A stretch of 64,000 nt of DNA from Liquidambar formosana (GCA_039720395.1 CM077834.1:5724607-5788606), one strand, 5' to 3'. Positions 35,025 to 46,883 are shown, counted from the first letter of the stretch. Notes: a model not told the origin generated them from the sequence alone. Made by a program: numbers and translations.

Positions 35025-36650
35025 TCAGGATAGTATAACTTGACATGTCTTTGAAACCCTCGGAAACTTTAGCAATTTCTTTGCGACCGCCAACTTTTCT
35101 TCTTTGGCTATATTCCTTTTAGTGACTATGTTCAACTCTTGCAACAGATTTGCATTCTTAAGAAAATACTTTACCAGTTTCAGCTCCTCTCTTATCCCCT
35201 CGAATTCCCCAATTTTGATTGTCCTAAGACGAAGTAACAAGCAATGAGGAACCCACTCAGGAGGACTCCACTGGAATTCTTGCGAGCATGGAAGGCCAAG
35301 TCCCTAATCAAAAAGAACAAAAAAAGGTTCAAACCTGCTACTTCATAACATAACAACAGCAGCTCTAGCTCCGTATGTTCATAGCCATTTTTCCTTCTCA
35401 TTCACCTAAATATTGCTTTCTGTTTGGAGAAAGTAGAGCATCATATAAACTTACCCAACGGAAAATAAGAACTTCTAAATTAGGTGAGTTTTGAAGTAAG
35501 TCTGGCAGCAATTGCAATCCAATTTCTCGGCAAATACCAAGCTCCAAACGGGTCACATTATGAAACACGGGCAGCTCGGAATTCAATAATTTAAGAGCCT
35601 TCATATATGCAAGATGAAAATTATAGGCAGTCCAAAAACTTAAATGTGAACAATCAATAGAGAGAGAGGGAGATTGTTTGACAACTTAAAATTGTAAAGA
35701 CCAAAGAAAGAGTCGAGTAAGCTAACCGCCATAGCGAAACCGGATAAATGCAGAACCTTAACATGGGAGATCCCTCTAATAAGCTCAAAGAAATTATAGC
35801 ATTGAGGACTTTGGCTAACATGAACAAAAGCTTCAATTAGGGAGTCTACGTTCTCCACTGAATAGCCTCTTGCCTCACCATCGATGAGTTGAAGGTATTC
35901 AAGGCACGGGGCATCAATAATGATGTTGTAATTGTAATGACCTCGGAAGGCATATTTCATAGTCAAACTCTTCAGTGCCTGAGCAGAAATGTTGAAAATA
36001 CCCAACTTGTCAAAGAAACAATACTCTATAACCAATTCTTCAAGCGCAGGGCAGCTAGAAACGAGCCTCTGCATCGGGTCCTCATCCCGAAATCTAATCG
36101 ACTCGAGATGCAAGGTCTTGAGTTTCGGTAAACCAACAAGAGAAGGAACATGGAGAACTAGATTTGCATTAAGTTTTAGAGATACCAGCGTGACACAAGT
36201 AAAAAGACAACGAGGCAGCATCCTAGAGCCTCTACCGGAGTAGCAGAGACAAAAATCAAGCTCTTGAACATCACGACATAGTGCAGCACAAATCCATCTG
36301 TTAACATGAGAGGACTTATAATCGTGGCAACGCAAATCGAGACGAAATCTTTGTATGTATGACACATTACGTAGAATTAGCACTCTATCAACGAAATTTG
36401 TAAAGCTCAATTTACTTATTATTGAATCCTTCTCAGGCCTTTCACTATATAAAAATAACGTGTCGTCAAAGTGTAGATTGGGAAGTGAAGTCCAGAGACA
36501 CTTCCACCTGGTGGATAGGATGCAAGTTCCCACAGCATACTTTGTAGGAAGAAAGGACAGGATGTGGCCAAGAATTTCGTTTGGCAAACTGCTAATCCTG
36601 TCTTCGCTTTCCTCACAAATCTTCTGGCCCACGGGTGAATTTGACTTCAT
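35025..36650 (-). CDS. F-box/LRR/FBD protein, gene C
   Basis: Predicted SCF substrate receptor. Coding exons are 36650-35727 (924 nt), 35598-35455 (144 nt) and 35303-35025 (279 nt), phase 0 throughout, for 448 residues. The F-box is [17 protein letters not shown], then STRWKCLWTSLPN. LRR-like parts include [30 protein letters not shown] and AQALKSLTMKYAF. The FBD has LRLRTIKIGEFEGI, KYFLKNANLLQELNI and FPRVSKTCQVILS. The frame stays open upstream to an ATG at 36719. I prefer 36650 because the protein length then equals B and D, because the extra N-terminal stretch diverges fast and carries a length change in paralogue E, and because a splice acceptor (CTGCGCCAG) may lie just upstream. No damage is visible. 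Gene E is the paired tandem copy. Confidence 0.9.
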
Positions 36651-36719
36651 GGTTTCTGTAATGGTCTTCTGGCGCAGCAGAAGTAAAGAAGAGCTCCGTC
36701 TTCTTGAGAATAAGAACAA

Positions 36720-37870
36720 AGAACAATAAAACTGAACTTCTGAAATTTTATTAATAATTCTGAATGAAAACCCAATGGCTTACAACCTTATTTACAGAGT
36801 TGCTCGAATTAAGAAGAAGGAAACAACTAGTAAAGGAAACTATTAATTAGAAAATAATTAAGAAAAAGGAAAATTTCTCGAAAATAGAAAATTCCGAATT
36901 AAGTCCAGAGTCTACTAATTTAGACTTTAGAAAGAAGGTAGGAATTAACGGAAGTCAATATTGAAATTATTAAAGAAAAGAAAGTTTTCTAAAATGGCCA
37001 AAAACGCGTTTTTGCCAATTACATGGAACTTTAAACCTTAAAGATCTGTTTGGTTGCTGAAGAAAGGTATTTTGAGTCTTGGATTTTTTTTTTTTAATAA
37101 AATGCTTGTGGCCCAAGAAGACATACACATGCAGTCAACTGAACCTGAAGTACAACTATTTGCTGTGGTTGAGCTTGACATTTTGCAGTCAACGTAATAT
37201 TCAAAATTTTCTTTTCCTTTATACTTTCAGTTGCCAAAAAGAAGAACGAAAAATCTTTTAATTCTTTTCCTTGGGTTTTTCTCAGCAACCAAACAGAGGT
37301 TAACACTAGATAACTTCTTAGAAAGGAAAAAGAAAGCCGTGGAAAAGAAAAGAACCTGGCTATGGAAGGCTAGAAATTGGTGCAGATGGTGTTGATGGAT
37401 GTGGGTGCAACATCAAAATCTCTTATGTGATTTAAGGCTAGGATTTAATCTTAAAATTTAATAAGCTGATTTCATACTTACCCAAGTGGTTAAAAGGGGC
37501 GCTTTGTTATGGAGTTAAATCGTAGAAGGAGTTGCGCTATAAATGGAGTTTCACATTGGGACTTGACAACAGCAAGTAGCGTTTTGTTTAGCTTTAGTAA
37601 ACAATTTGTAGTTCAGGGAGATTTAGAAAATTCGGGATAAGGGATCATCTTTCTTCTTAATGTTAACCCAACAGAGGAGAGAACCAGCACAAACTATATT
37701 AAGTACAAGAAAGAGAAAAGACATGTAGTATTACAATCCACGGCTCTAGCTTCTTTTACAATAGAGACATAATGACAGAAATGCTGGAAAAATGGTTAAT
37801 TAGGAAAATAAGCAGAGATACCTTCAAAACAGAGGACCTCATCAACATTATCCCCACAAAAGCTGACAAT
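36720..37870. other. 5' flank of gene C and 3' flank of gene D
   Basis: A possible noncoding leader exon ends at 37356 on the minus strand, at CCATAGCCAG before GTTCTTTTC. The right part (37640-37800) is the 3' flank shared by B-type genes. There are no other genes. Confidence 0.5.
37356..37430 (-). other. Possible 5' noncoding exon of gene C
   Basis: On the minus strand the stretch containing CACCATCTGCACCAATTTCT and ending CCATAGCCAG is followed by a GTTCTTTTC donor-like site. Gene F has a similar stretch and donor at 46422-46510, and in both the presumed intron starts with CTTTTC-rich sequence. A TATA-like site closer to the start codon (near 36790) is an alternative start of transcription. 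Confidence 0.4.
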
Positions 37871-39752
37871 TCATGAAAACATAACTTTACATGTCTTTGA
37901 GCCCCTTGGGAACGTCAATAATTTTTTGCAAAGCTTCAACTCTTCCTTCTTAGTCATATGAGTCTGAACTGTCAGCTTATCCAAGACCATTCCATTCTCA
38001 AGGAAAAATTTTACAAGTTTCAGCCCTTCTTCCTGCCACTTAAAATTCCAAATTTCAATTGTCTTAAGGTGAAACAGAAAACAAGAAGGTAAACAGCCAT
38101 CCAAACTCCACCGGTAACCTTTGTTAAAAGAATCATAGGAATGCCCCTAACAATGAATGAAGGAAAGTATTAGTTCAATACTGATTAGCATGCATTATTA
38201 GGCCGAAAGTTTTTTTTTTTCGTTTTGCATCCCAACTAACCTCCATAAAGATAAGAGCTTCTAGACAAGGAAATCTTCCGAGTAAGGCTGGCAACAATTG
38301 CCATTGAAACAAACTATCACAACCAAGCTCCAAATGGGTCACATTAAAAAATGTAGGCAGCATGTGAACGCGGAACCAAAGAGCCTTCAAACAAAGATGT
38401 GGATAATAGTTTTATCAAACTCAAAGACTAAGGACACAAATCTACATCTCTAGCAAATAAAGCCTCAACCCCAACTACTTAGGGAAACTAATTCATAAAG
38501 CAGAGCGAGGTTCACACAATAGCTGCACAATACAATATGGGGCCCCAAGGCAAAATTTTAAACGAGGCTTTTTTGAACAAGGCGTTAAGAGAATTTTAAA
38601 TGGGGTCTTTGGTACAGGGGCTTTTTAATAAGTGGGTTGGAGCCATAGGAGCTGGGCCAAAGGCAACCACCTCAATTGCTATGCTATTGACTATCGAGCC
38701 AACCCTGGATCTATAATGGGTGAAATGTTCCAATAAAGAACATCTATAAAAACATTTTTTATGGCTCTGAATATGTGACAGCTTCATCTTATAGAGAAAT
38801 GTCTGAGAAAGCTTACCCCCAAAGAACCGCCGGATAAATGTAGAACCTTGACATTTGAGATCGCTTCAAGAAGTGGAAACATTAGACTATCACATTTGTA
38901 GTATCCCTGTTGTAGATCAATGTGAGATTTGTCAAGAGATTTTAGGCCTTTTACAGTATACCCATTTGCCATATAATCAATAAACTTAAGGTATTTAAGA
39001 GTTGGAGCGTCGACCATGACTTCGTAACAGCAATAATCAGTATTATGTTCACCCTTCAACATACACTCTATGGTTAAGCTCTTCAGTGCAGGAGCAGAAA
39101 TGTTAAGTACACGTATGTTATTCAACCCACATCCTAGTATAACCAAATCTTCAAGTACTAGAGAGCTAGCAATGAGCCTCTGAATTGAGTCATCATCCTG
39201 AAATATAATAGAGTTGAGGTGGAGCATTTTGAGATTTGGTAAACAAACCTTAATAGGAACACTCAGAGAAAAATTAGCACCTAGTTTTAAAACCACCAAA
39301 GTCTGGCAAGTAAAAAGATCGCGAGGCAACGTAGCGAAATCTTCCATGGAGATATAAAGATCAAGCTCTCGAACGTTAAGCAACAGTGTAGCACAAATCC
39401 ATGAATTAACACGTGAGGCATCGTGGTCTTGATCACATTTGAGACGAAATATATTTATAGTTGATATCTTACGTAGTGTCAGCACTCTGTCCACAAAATT
39501 CAGAAAACTTCTCATTTTCCTCACTAGGTCTTCAGTACCCACTTGAGGATGCAAAAGTAAGGAATCATCAAAGTCAAGTAGAGGTATTGAATTACAAAGG
39601 TTCTTCCATCTGGTGGAAAGAATTTTCGTCCCAACTGCATATTTTGTGGGAAGAAATGATAGGATGTGACAAAGAACCACGTCTGGTAAACTACTGCTCC
39701 TGTCAATGTCTTCTCCCTCAGGGAGCTTATGGCGTTTAGAGATTGAATCCAT
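37871..39752 (-). CDS. F-box/LRR/FBD protein, gene D
   Basis: This is the tandem twin of gene B. Coding exons are 39752-38817 (936 nt), 38384-38241 (144 nt) and 38146-37871 (276 nt), the same lengths as in B, for 451 residues. F-box [17 protein letters not shown], the LRR-like region and the FBD (CFLFHLKTIEIWNFKW, FPRGSKTCKVMFS) are intact. Differences from B are mostly single residues (for example N for Y in STRWKNLCNS), and the introns, including the repeat insertion in intron 1, align as well. This indicates a young duplication. As an F-box protein it should act in an SCF complex; the target is unknown. No frameshift or premature stop is seen. Confidence 0.9.
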
Positions 39753-39824
39753 GCCTTATACTATGCTCTAGGTAAGAAAATAAGATTTGTTGGTGAAGCA
39801 AGTTTTTGTCAGATGATGGTTTGC

Positions 39825-39831
39825 TATATAA
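39825..39831 (-). promoter_or_regulatory. TATA box of gene D
   Basis: Same TTATATAG motif and spacing (about 73 nt before the start codon) as gene B. Confidence 0.55.
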
Positions 39832-40079
39832 GCAGACAGAAAATGGAGTTGGGAGTCCAAAGGCCTGGATTTTTATTACCTTCCCTGGATGACTTTGGAA
39901 CTTGAAGAGAGCAGTAAGTTTTTTGCTCATGCAAGTAACAATTTGGCGTTTCAGATATCAAAGTTGAATGAGCATGATATATGAAGTACAATTTTATCAT
40001 ACCATTTTTTTGGATTTCGGTGTCATATCAACGAGAAAAGTGAAAAGACAAGGCCACTATTCAATTGGTAGCATTTAAT

Positions 40080-40570
40080 ACTTGGCAAATAATAATAATT
40101 TTGCTCAATGGTGGTTAAATCTCACATCAAGATGGAATCTGGAAAGCCCAGAAAAGAAAGTCTATAAGAATGTAGTTTGGGATCCCATTGATGTCACTCA
40201 GATGGTTCTAGCGGATGCTCATAAATACATGAGATCCTTGATCCAGGAAGTGGTAAATGAGAGAGAGAGAGAGAGAGAACTCATCTGTGATGTTGTGGTT
40301 AAATTGCTGAAAAGGGTAAATGGTGTCCCCCACCTTGTTTAAAGTTCAAATTCAATGGCACCAACACAGAACTCATCTGATTGAAACTGTAACAGAGCTG
40401 CAGATGCTCTAACTAAGCATGCTCTTAGTTGTGGATAACCATGGAATCTAGTTAGAAGAATTTCCAAGTTGGTTGATTCTAACCTTGATGGAAGATAATT
40501 CAATGTAGACGTTCTAATTATTTGAAATCTAATAAATTATATGCTTGTTTTGGCGAAAAAAAAAACACTA
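40080..40570 (+). pseudogene. RNase H-like retroelement fragment, copy 3
   Basis: The duplicate of 33534-34050. An 86-codon open stretch from 40082 contains FAQWWLNLTSRWNLESPEKK and LLKRVNGVPHLV. NRAADALTKHALSCG follows further on. The 5' part of copy 2, before AATAATAATAATTTTGC, is missing here. Confidence 0.5.
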
Positions 40571-40848
40571 CTCTGACATCTATGATTAACCAAGTTGGCC
40601 AGGCGCAACGTATAGATCGACATGCATAACCGGGTTCTTTGCCTCAAGCTAATCTTGGGCTGCCTTGACCCTTTTTTTTGGTTAAATATTGATGTACATT
40701 TTGTTTTATATATTTCTATTTTTGTTTTGAATTAGGTGGTTCATAGTTGAAAGAACAAGGTGACAAGAATCATAGGATTTGACGAAATTTATTCAAAACA
40801 CAGGGCATTTTGGATTGCAGTCATATTTGGAATAAAGGAGAGGGAGAG

Positions 40849-40872
40849 AGGGGGGGGGGGGGGGGGGGGGGG
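40849..40872. repeat. Poly-G run between genes D and E
   Basis: The counterpart of the 34304 run in the duplicated unit, longer and interrupted once by T. Confidence 0.9.
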
Positions 40873-41432
40873 TGGGAACCACCCCCCAAACTTTAAGCGT
40901 GCAATCTTCAATGGACAATTATGTGAAACAGTGCACCACCCAGAGGCACTAGTCCACCTTAATTCGTTGCAAAATTTGGAGGTTAAGGCAGGACCTGCAA
41001 GTTTTTGAATGGAATTAACGATGCATGCCCATTGCTGTTGGATTGTCCCTCAAAGGTGCATTCTTGGGGAGCAAACCAAAATTTGAGGCACAAAGAAGTC
41101 TCATTATTAATTGATGATTATAGAACATACATATACTAGGACTGACAGTTTCATCCATAGATCAATGCACCCTATGTGAAGTACAATTCCTGTTCATTCT
41201 GGCTGCCAAAAAAGGGTACAGGGGCATCTCAGGGAGTTGCCATTGTCAACACATTTTCATCTCTTGCTTCGTTAACCAAGCAATTTGCCAGTGAATATCG
41301 ACTATAAAATCTGTAAATATGCAAGCAAAGTCATAAGTTTTATTTTGTAATGAATCTGGAAGGGGAACTGAACTTAACGAGACAAAATTGTTCACCAGAT
41401 AAGGCTGAGGAAAAAGAGGTTAACTAGCAAAA

Positions 41433-43349
41433 TCAATAAACAAGAAAAATGGAGATACATTTCAAGGAAAATGATCCCATTAAAGACTTCGTGCAAAAAA
41501 AATTTAAAAAAAACCAGGATAGAATGACTTGACATGTCTTTGAAACCCTTGGAAACTTCAGCAATTTCTTTGTGATCGCCAACTCTTCTTCTTTGGCTAT
41601 ATTCCTTTTAGTGACTATGTTCAACTCTTGCAACAGATTTGCATTCTTGAGAAAATACTTTACCAGTTTCAGCTCCTCTCTTGTCCCCTCGAATTCCCTA
41701 ATTTTGATTGTCCTAAGACGAAGCAACAAGCAACGAGGAACCCGCTCAGGTGGACTCCACTGGAATTCTTGCGAGCCTTGAACTTCAAGTCCCTAAACAA
41801 GAAGAATAAAAAAAGGTTCAAACCTGAACTTCATAACATAACAACAGCAGCTCTAGCTCCGTATGTTCACAGCCATTTTTCCTCTCATTCACCTAAAGAT
41901 TGCTATCTGTTTGGAGAAAGTAGAGCATCATATAAACTTACCCGACGGAAAATAAGAACTTCTAAATTAGGTGAGTTTTGAAGTAAGTCTGGCAGCAATT
42001 GCAATCCAATTTCTCGGCAAATACCAAGCTCCAAACGGGTCACATTATGAAACACGGGCAGCTCGGAATTCAATAATTTAAGAGCCTTCATATATGCAAG
42101 ATGAAAAATTATAGGCAGTCAAAAAACTTAAATGTGAACAATCAATAGAGAGAGAGAGATTGTTTGACAACTTAAAATTGTAAAGACCAAAGACCAAAGA
42201 AAGAGTCGAGTAAGCTAACCGCCATAGTGAAACCGGATAAATGCAGAACCTTAACATGGGAGATCCCTCTAATAAGCTCAAAGAAATTATAGCATCGAGG
42301 ACTTTGGCTAACATGAACAAAAGCTTCAATTAGAGAGTCTAAGTTCTCCACTGAATAGCCTCTTGCCTCACCATCGATGAGTCGAAGGTATTCAAGGCAC
42401 GGGGCATCAATAATGATGTTGTAATTGTAATGACCTCGGAAGGCATATTTCATAGACAAACTCTTCAGTGCCTGAGCAGAAATGTTGAAAATACCCAACT
42501 TGTCAAAGAAACAATACTCTATAAGCAATTCTTCAAGCGCAGGGCAGCTAGAAACGAGCATCTGCATTGGGTCCTCATCCCGAAATCTAATCGACTCAAG
42601 ATGCAAGGTCTTGAGTTTGGGTATTCCAACAAGAGAGGGAACATTGAGAACTATATTTGCTTTTAGTTTTAGAGAGACCAGCGTGCCACAAGTGAAAAGA
42701 CCACAAGGCAGCACATTGGAGCGTTTACTAGAGTAGGAGATAAAAATCTTAAGCTCTTGAACATTACGACGTAGTGCAGTACAAATCCAACTCTTAACAT
42801 GAGAGGACTCATAATGGTGACGATGCAAATCGAGATGAAATCTTTGTATGCATGTCTCATTACGTAGAATTAGGGCTCCATCAACGAAATTTGTAAAGCT
42901 CAATTTATCTCTTTTTGAATCCCTCTTAGGCCATGTTTGTTTAGCTGGAATGGAATGGATGAGAATGGAATCTGATTCCATGCTTAAAATAGTATGGAAT
43001 GGAAAGGGATTTGAAATAACTCTATAAATACACAGTTTGATTCCACTCCCATTCAAATTACTTCATCCAAACATGTTGTTTGGAATGAATTGGAATGAGA
43101 TTCCATTCCATCTATTCCATTCCGGCTAAACAAACATGGCCTTAGGCCTTCCTCCATCCGACAATAACCAGTGTCAAAGTGTAGATTGGGAACTGAAGTC
43201 CAGAGATTCTTCCACCTGCGGGATAGGATGCAAGTTCCCACAGCATAGTTTGTAGGAAGAAAAGACAGGATGTGGCAAATAATTTCGTTTGGTAAACTAC
43301 TAATCCTGTCTTTGCCTTCCTCGCATATCTTGAGCGAATTTGACTTCAT
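41433..43349 (-). pseudogene. F-box/LRR/FBD gene E, disrupted copy of gene C
   Basis: The tandem twin of gene C, broken in three ways. First, a 213-bp Tourist-like MITE sits in exon 1 (42929-43141), between the F-box region ([19 protein letters not shown]) and the LRR region. Second, the sequence between PNLHFD and KLSFTNF is one nucleotide shorter than in C, so the two parts are out of frame even without the MITE; MITE plus target duplication is 216 nt, a multiple of three. Third, the stop codon has become TGG (plus-strand CCA at 41514-41516), extending the frame by 27 codons to 41433. Exon 2 (42085-41942, 144 nt) and the start of exon 3 (41792) keep normal splice sites. A truncated F-box-only product ending inside the MITE is possible. 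The ATG at 43436 is an alternative start. Confidence 0.88.
42929..43141. mobile_element. Tourist-like (PIF/Harbinger) MITE inside gene E
   Basis: The ends are GGCCATGTTTGTTTAGC and its complement GCTAAACAAACATGGCC, flanked by TTA at 42926-42928 and 43142-43144, the hallmark of PIF/Harbinger insertion. The sequence continues inward with GGAATGGAAT-type words in inverted orientation. It is absent from the same place in gene C. A more diverged relative lies at 57845-58072. Confidence 0.9.
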
Positions 43350-43504
43350 GGTTCCTGTAATGGCCGGTCTTCTGGCCGGCGGCCGGCGCAGCGGAAGTAA
43401 AGAACTTCGTGTTCTCGAGAATAAGAACAACAGCAATAAAACCTAAACTTCCGAAATTTTATTGGGAGTAATTCTGAATGAATACGTACCCAAAGCCTAC
43501 CACC

Positions 43505-43513
43505 TTATTTATA
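43505..43513 (-). promoter_or_regulatory. TATA-like box upstream of gene E
   Basis: TATAAATAA on the minus strand. Gene C has TGTAAATAAG at the homologous position, so the best TATA box of the pair stands in front of the pseudogene. Confidence 0.45.
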
Positions 43514-44117
43514 GGGGTTCGGCTCACCTCCAGTCCCTTACCCTCCATTCTTCTCCAGTTGACGGCTCCCATTGAGCCACCTCATCTTTAGCGGATCCAA
43601 AGGCCTCTAAACTGCCACGTGACTCCACCGACCCATACACTCCCAAGCGGTGGAGAAAATTGATGGGCCTAACGCCGTTAACATGCGAATGTTGGAAGTT
43701 AAAAGTAAAAGAAAGTCGGAATGACGTGGCAGAACGATGAGTAAGTTTGAGGCACGCAGGGGTATCATTATTGATCGTAAAGCAAACAAATGCCCGGGAA
43801 CAACAACAATTTCATACACCAGTGCACCCCTCTGTGAATAAAAAATTTTGCACATTCTGGCTGCCAAAAAAGGGTTTTGAGGCATCTCAGGGAGCTTATC
43901 ATTGTCAACCTATTTTCAACACTGTTAAAGCATTATTATCTATTATGAAGCAAAGGAGCTAACAGGGTCACAAAAAATTTACATTTCTGTCAAAAAATTA
44001 CAAACCACAGTCACTGAATATCTATTATACAGTCCGCAGAAATGCAATTCCACAAGTTTTAACTCGAAAACAGACTATCATCAAAAGAATTTCTGTGAGA
44101 GAAAAAAAAAAGGAAAT
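43514..44117. other. Region between genes E and F
   Basis: Upstream DNA of gene E followed by the 3' flank of gene F. The flank includes a conserved CTGGCTGCCAAAAAAGGGT / GGCATCTCAGGGAG block also found downstream of genes C and E and at 29428. It probably lies in the transcribed 3' ends. Confidence 0.5.
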
Positions 44118-45741
44118 TCAGGCTAATACGACTTTACATGCAATTGATTTCCTTTGGAACATCAACAATTTCTTGCTGACCTTCAACTCTTCTTCTTTTG
44201 ACATATGAGTGTAAGTTGTTATGCTCAATTCATGCAAAACGCTTGCATTCTTCAGAAAGTACTCTACCAGCTCTAGCTCCTTTTCCAGCCCTCGGAATTC
44301 CCAAATTTTGATTGTCTTAAGGGGAGACAGCAAACAAGAAGGAACCCACTCGGGTGGACTCCACTGGAATTCTTCCCCAAATTTAGGTATAAGTCCCTAA
44401 ACAAAAAGAATTCAAAGGTTTAACTTTGTATGTTCATAGCCATTTTTCCTTTATTTTAGCTGAAGATCGTTTTATGTTTGGAAACAAAATTGTGCATCAT
44501 AAAAACTTACCTCCCTGAAGAAAAGAGATTCTAAATTGGGAGCGTTTTGAAGTAAGTCAGGCAGTAATTCCCATCCTTCGTCTTCGTTAACACCAAGCTC
44601 CAAATGGGTCACATTACGAAACACAGGCATCTCGTATTTAAACACTTGAAGAGCCTTCATGGAAGATGAAAATAATAGGCAATCAAGCATTTAAATGTGA
44701 CAACTTGACATTGTAAAAAAGAGTCAAAAAAGCTAACCTCCATAGAGTGACCAAATAAATGTAGAACCTTGACATTGGAGATTCCTCTAAAAATATCAAG
44801 GGCACTAGCATGCTGATCACATGGACTAGCATGAACATAAGCTTCAATTAGATATTCTGGGTTCTTCAACATATAGCCATCTCCTGTATAATCAATGAGT
44901 TTAAGATACTCAAGCCTTGGCACATCAATGTTGATAGTGTACTTGTCTTCATCATCTATGGAGACAGAGTTGATAGTCAAACTTTTTAGTGTAGGAGACG
45001 AAATGTTAAGATTACTTGTACTAAATCCACATCTCTCTATAATCAATTCTTCAAGCACAGGGCAACTAGAAAAGAGCATCCGCATCATGTGATCATCCTC
45101 AAATTCAATTGATCTGAGATGTAGGGTCTTGAGTTTCGGTAAACAAACAGAAGCAGAATCATCCAAACCAAAAAATATACATAATTTTAGAGATACCAGT
45201 GTGCCACAAGTAAAAAGACCACGAGGCAGCATGTTAGAGTCTCCAATGGAGATGCAGAGATCAAGCTCTCGAACATTACGGCATAGAGCAGCACAAATCC
45301 ATGCGTTAACATCGGAGGACTCGTACCGTTGAGTACATTTGAGACGAAATCTTTGTATGTTTGACGCACTAAGTAGATCAAGCACTCTATCAACAAACTT
45401 GTAAAGCTCAGTTTCATTTTTCTTTTGGACTCATCAGTTCTAGGCCATTCTGTATGGGATAGTAACTCGTCGTCAAAGTCTAGACTGAGAAGTGAAGTCC
45501 AGTTATACCTCCACCTTTTGGATAGACAGCAAGTTCTCACCGCGTCCTTCGTAGGAAGAAAAGATAGGATCTGGCCGAGAATTTCAATTGGTAAACTGCT
45601 AATCACATCTCTGCCTAACTCAAGAGTGACTTCCTCAAAAATCTTCTGCTGCTTGAGTGAACTCAAATTTGTCTCATCTTTACTTCGTTCGATCCCCACT
45701 AAGTCGATAAGATTTAGGCATATTGAATCCGGTGAATCCAT
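44118..45741 (-). CDS. F-box/LRR/FBD gene F, with one frameshift
   Basis: Predicted SCF substrate receptor of the same family. Exons are 45741-44738 (1004 nt), 44654-44511 (144 nt) and 44396-44118 (279 nt). Exon 1 is one nucleotide short of a whole number of codons. Compared with gene C, a single base is missing near 45395 (ACAAGTTTGTT against ACAAATTTCGTT), which takes the frame out between KLSFT and [18 protein letters not shown]. Before it lie an N-terminal extension of about 50 residues and the F-box ([20 protein letters not shown]). After it lie LRR-like repeats ([30 protein letters not shown]) and an FBD with [16 protein letters not shown] and [19 protein letters not shown]. Everything else is in order, so this is either a recent pseudogene or a consensus error; with one added base the product would be about 475 residues. 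Confidence 0.82.
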
Positions 45742-46421
45742 GGTTTCCGTGATGACTTCCTTGAGTGTTCGTTTGGTTAGTATATTTATAATTTTTCTTT
45801 ATAAAAAAAGAAAAAAAGTAAATAGAGGACATGATATCAGAATTCCAAATCATAAAATAAGGGTGTCATATAGGAATGGAGAGAACAAAAATAAAAATAA
45901 AATTAAAAATAAAAACAAAATCCACTTGAGTAAATTCAAGTAAAACTGTTTGGCTTTTAGTGTTTTCAGTTTCTGGAAGCAAAAAAAAAAAAAAAAAAAA
46001 AAGAAACAAAGACGCAAAAATTGATTGCTTTTCAAGTTTTAAACCTAAGAACTTGAACCGACATGAAACAGGAAAAATTACGAGTCCCAGCAATAAACAC
46101 ACTAAAAATTACTTCATTTTTACATTATGCTAGCAGCCCATGTAGGAGAATCCATTCAAATGCATCTGGAATGCCTCTTTTGACAATCAGTGACATTGAT
46201 TTGATCATTTGGGTCAATTCAAATGCGTATACAATAAAATAAAATAAAAAAGAAAAATTAAATAATCATCATCCATCCTTTCCAATCAACATATGATTCA
46301 AAATTTTATTTTCTTTTGAACATAAATAATCATCTTCCCTTTTTCCTTCAATTTTTCTCAGCAACCAAACAGATGGGTAAAAACAAAATAACCTTCTAGA
46401 AACAAAGAAAAGAAAAGAACC

Positions 46422-46510
46422 TGCTATGAAAGGCCAGAAATCGGTGTATACAGATGGACGATGGTGTTGATGATTGTGGCTGACGGGCTGTGGCGGATTC
46501 GTCCTTCACT
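46422..46510 (-). other. Possible 5' noncoding exon of gene F
   Basis: It matches the leader-like stretch upstream of gene C (GATGGTGTTGATG and AGAAATYGGTG on the plus strand) and ends at CATAGCAG before GTTCTTTTC on the minus strand. An acceptor such as ACTCAAG just before ACGGAAACCATGG would complete a 5' intron of about 650 nt. Confidence 0.4.
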
Positions 46511-46883
46511 CCTTCCCTATGGTTTACCCCTGTAGAGAGAGAAAGCAAACAGTGTTTTGCGAATAATCAGAACATATGTTTTATTCATACCTGCAACATC
46601 CCTTATAAACAAAAATCACACAACGTGCAACAATTCACCCCTCTCGAGATTGATGGGCTCAAGAAGAAAACGAAAATTGGGCCTTGTTGGCCGAAGTTAA
46701 TAAAGCCCTTAATGTGGGGCCCAAACAAGAAAAGAACAGGCTTTTGATGTTAGTGGGGGTTAGGGCCCAAAGCCTGGAAAGGATTTGGGGGCACAGTTAT
46801 TGTTACCCACTCACTCCTCAATTTTATTCGCTCTTAATTTTATTCGCACCCACCTTCCACTTAATCGGAGTATTTTAATTTCT

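Noticed and set aside
36355..36729. 124-codon plus-strand frame opposite gene C
   Set aside because: Antisense shadow of exon 1 of gene C; it has no independent support.
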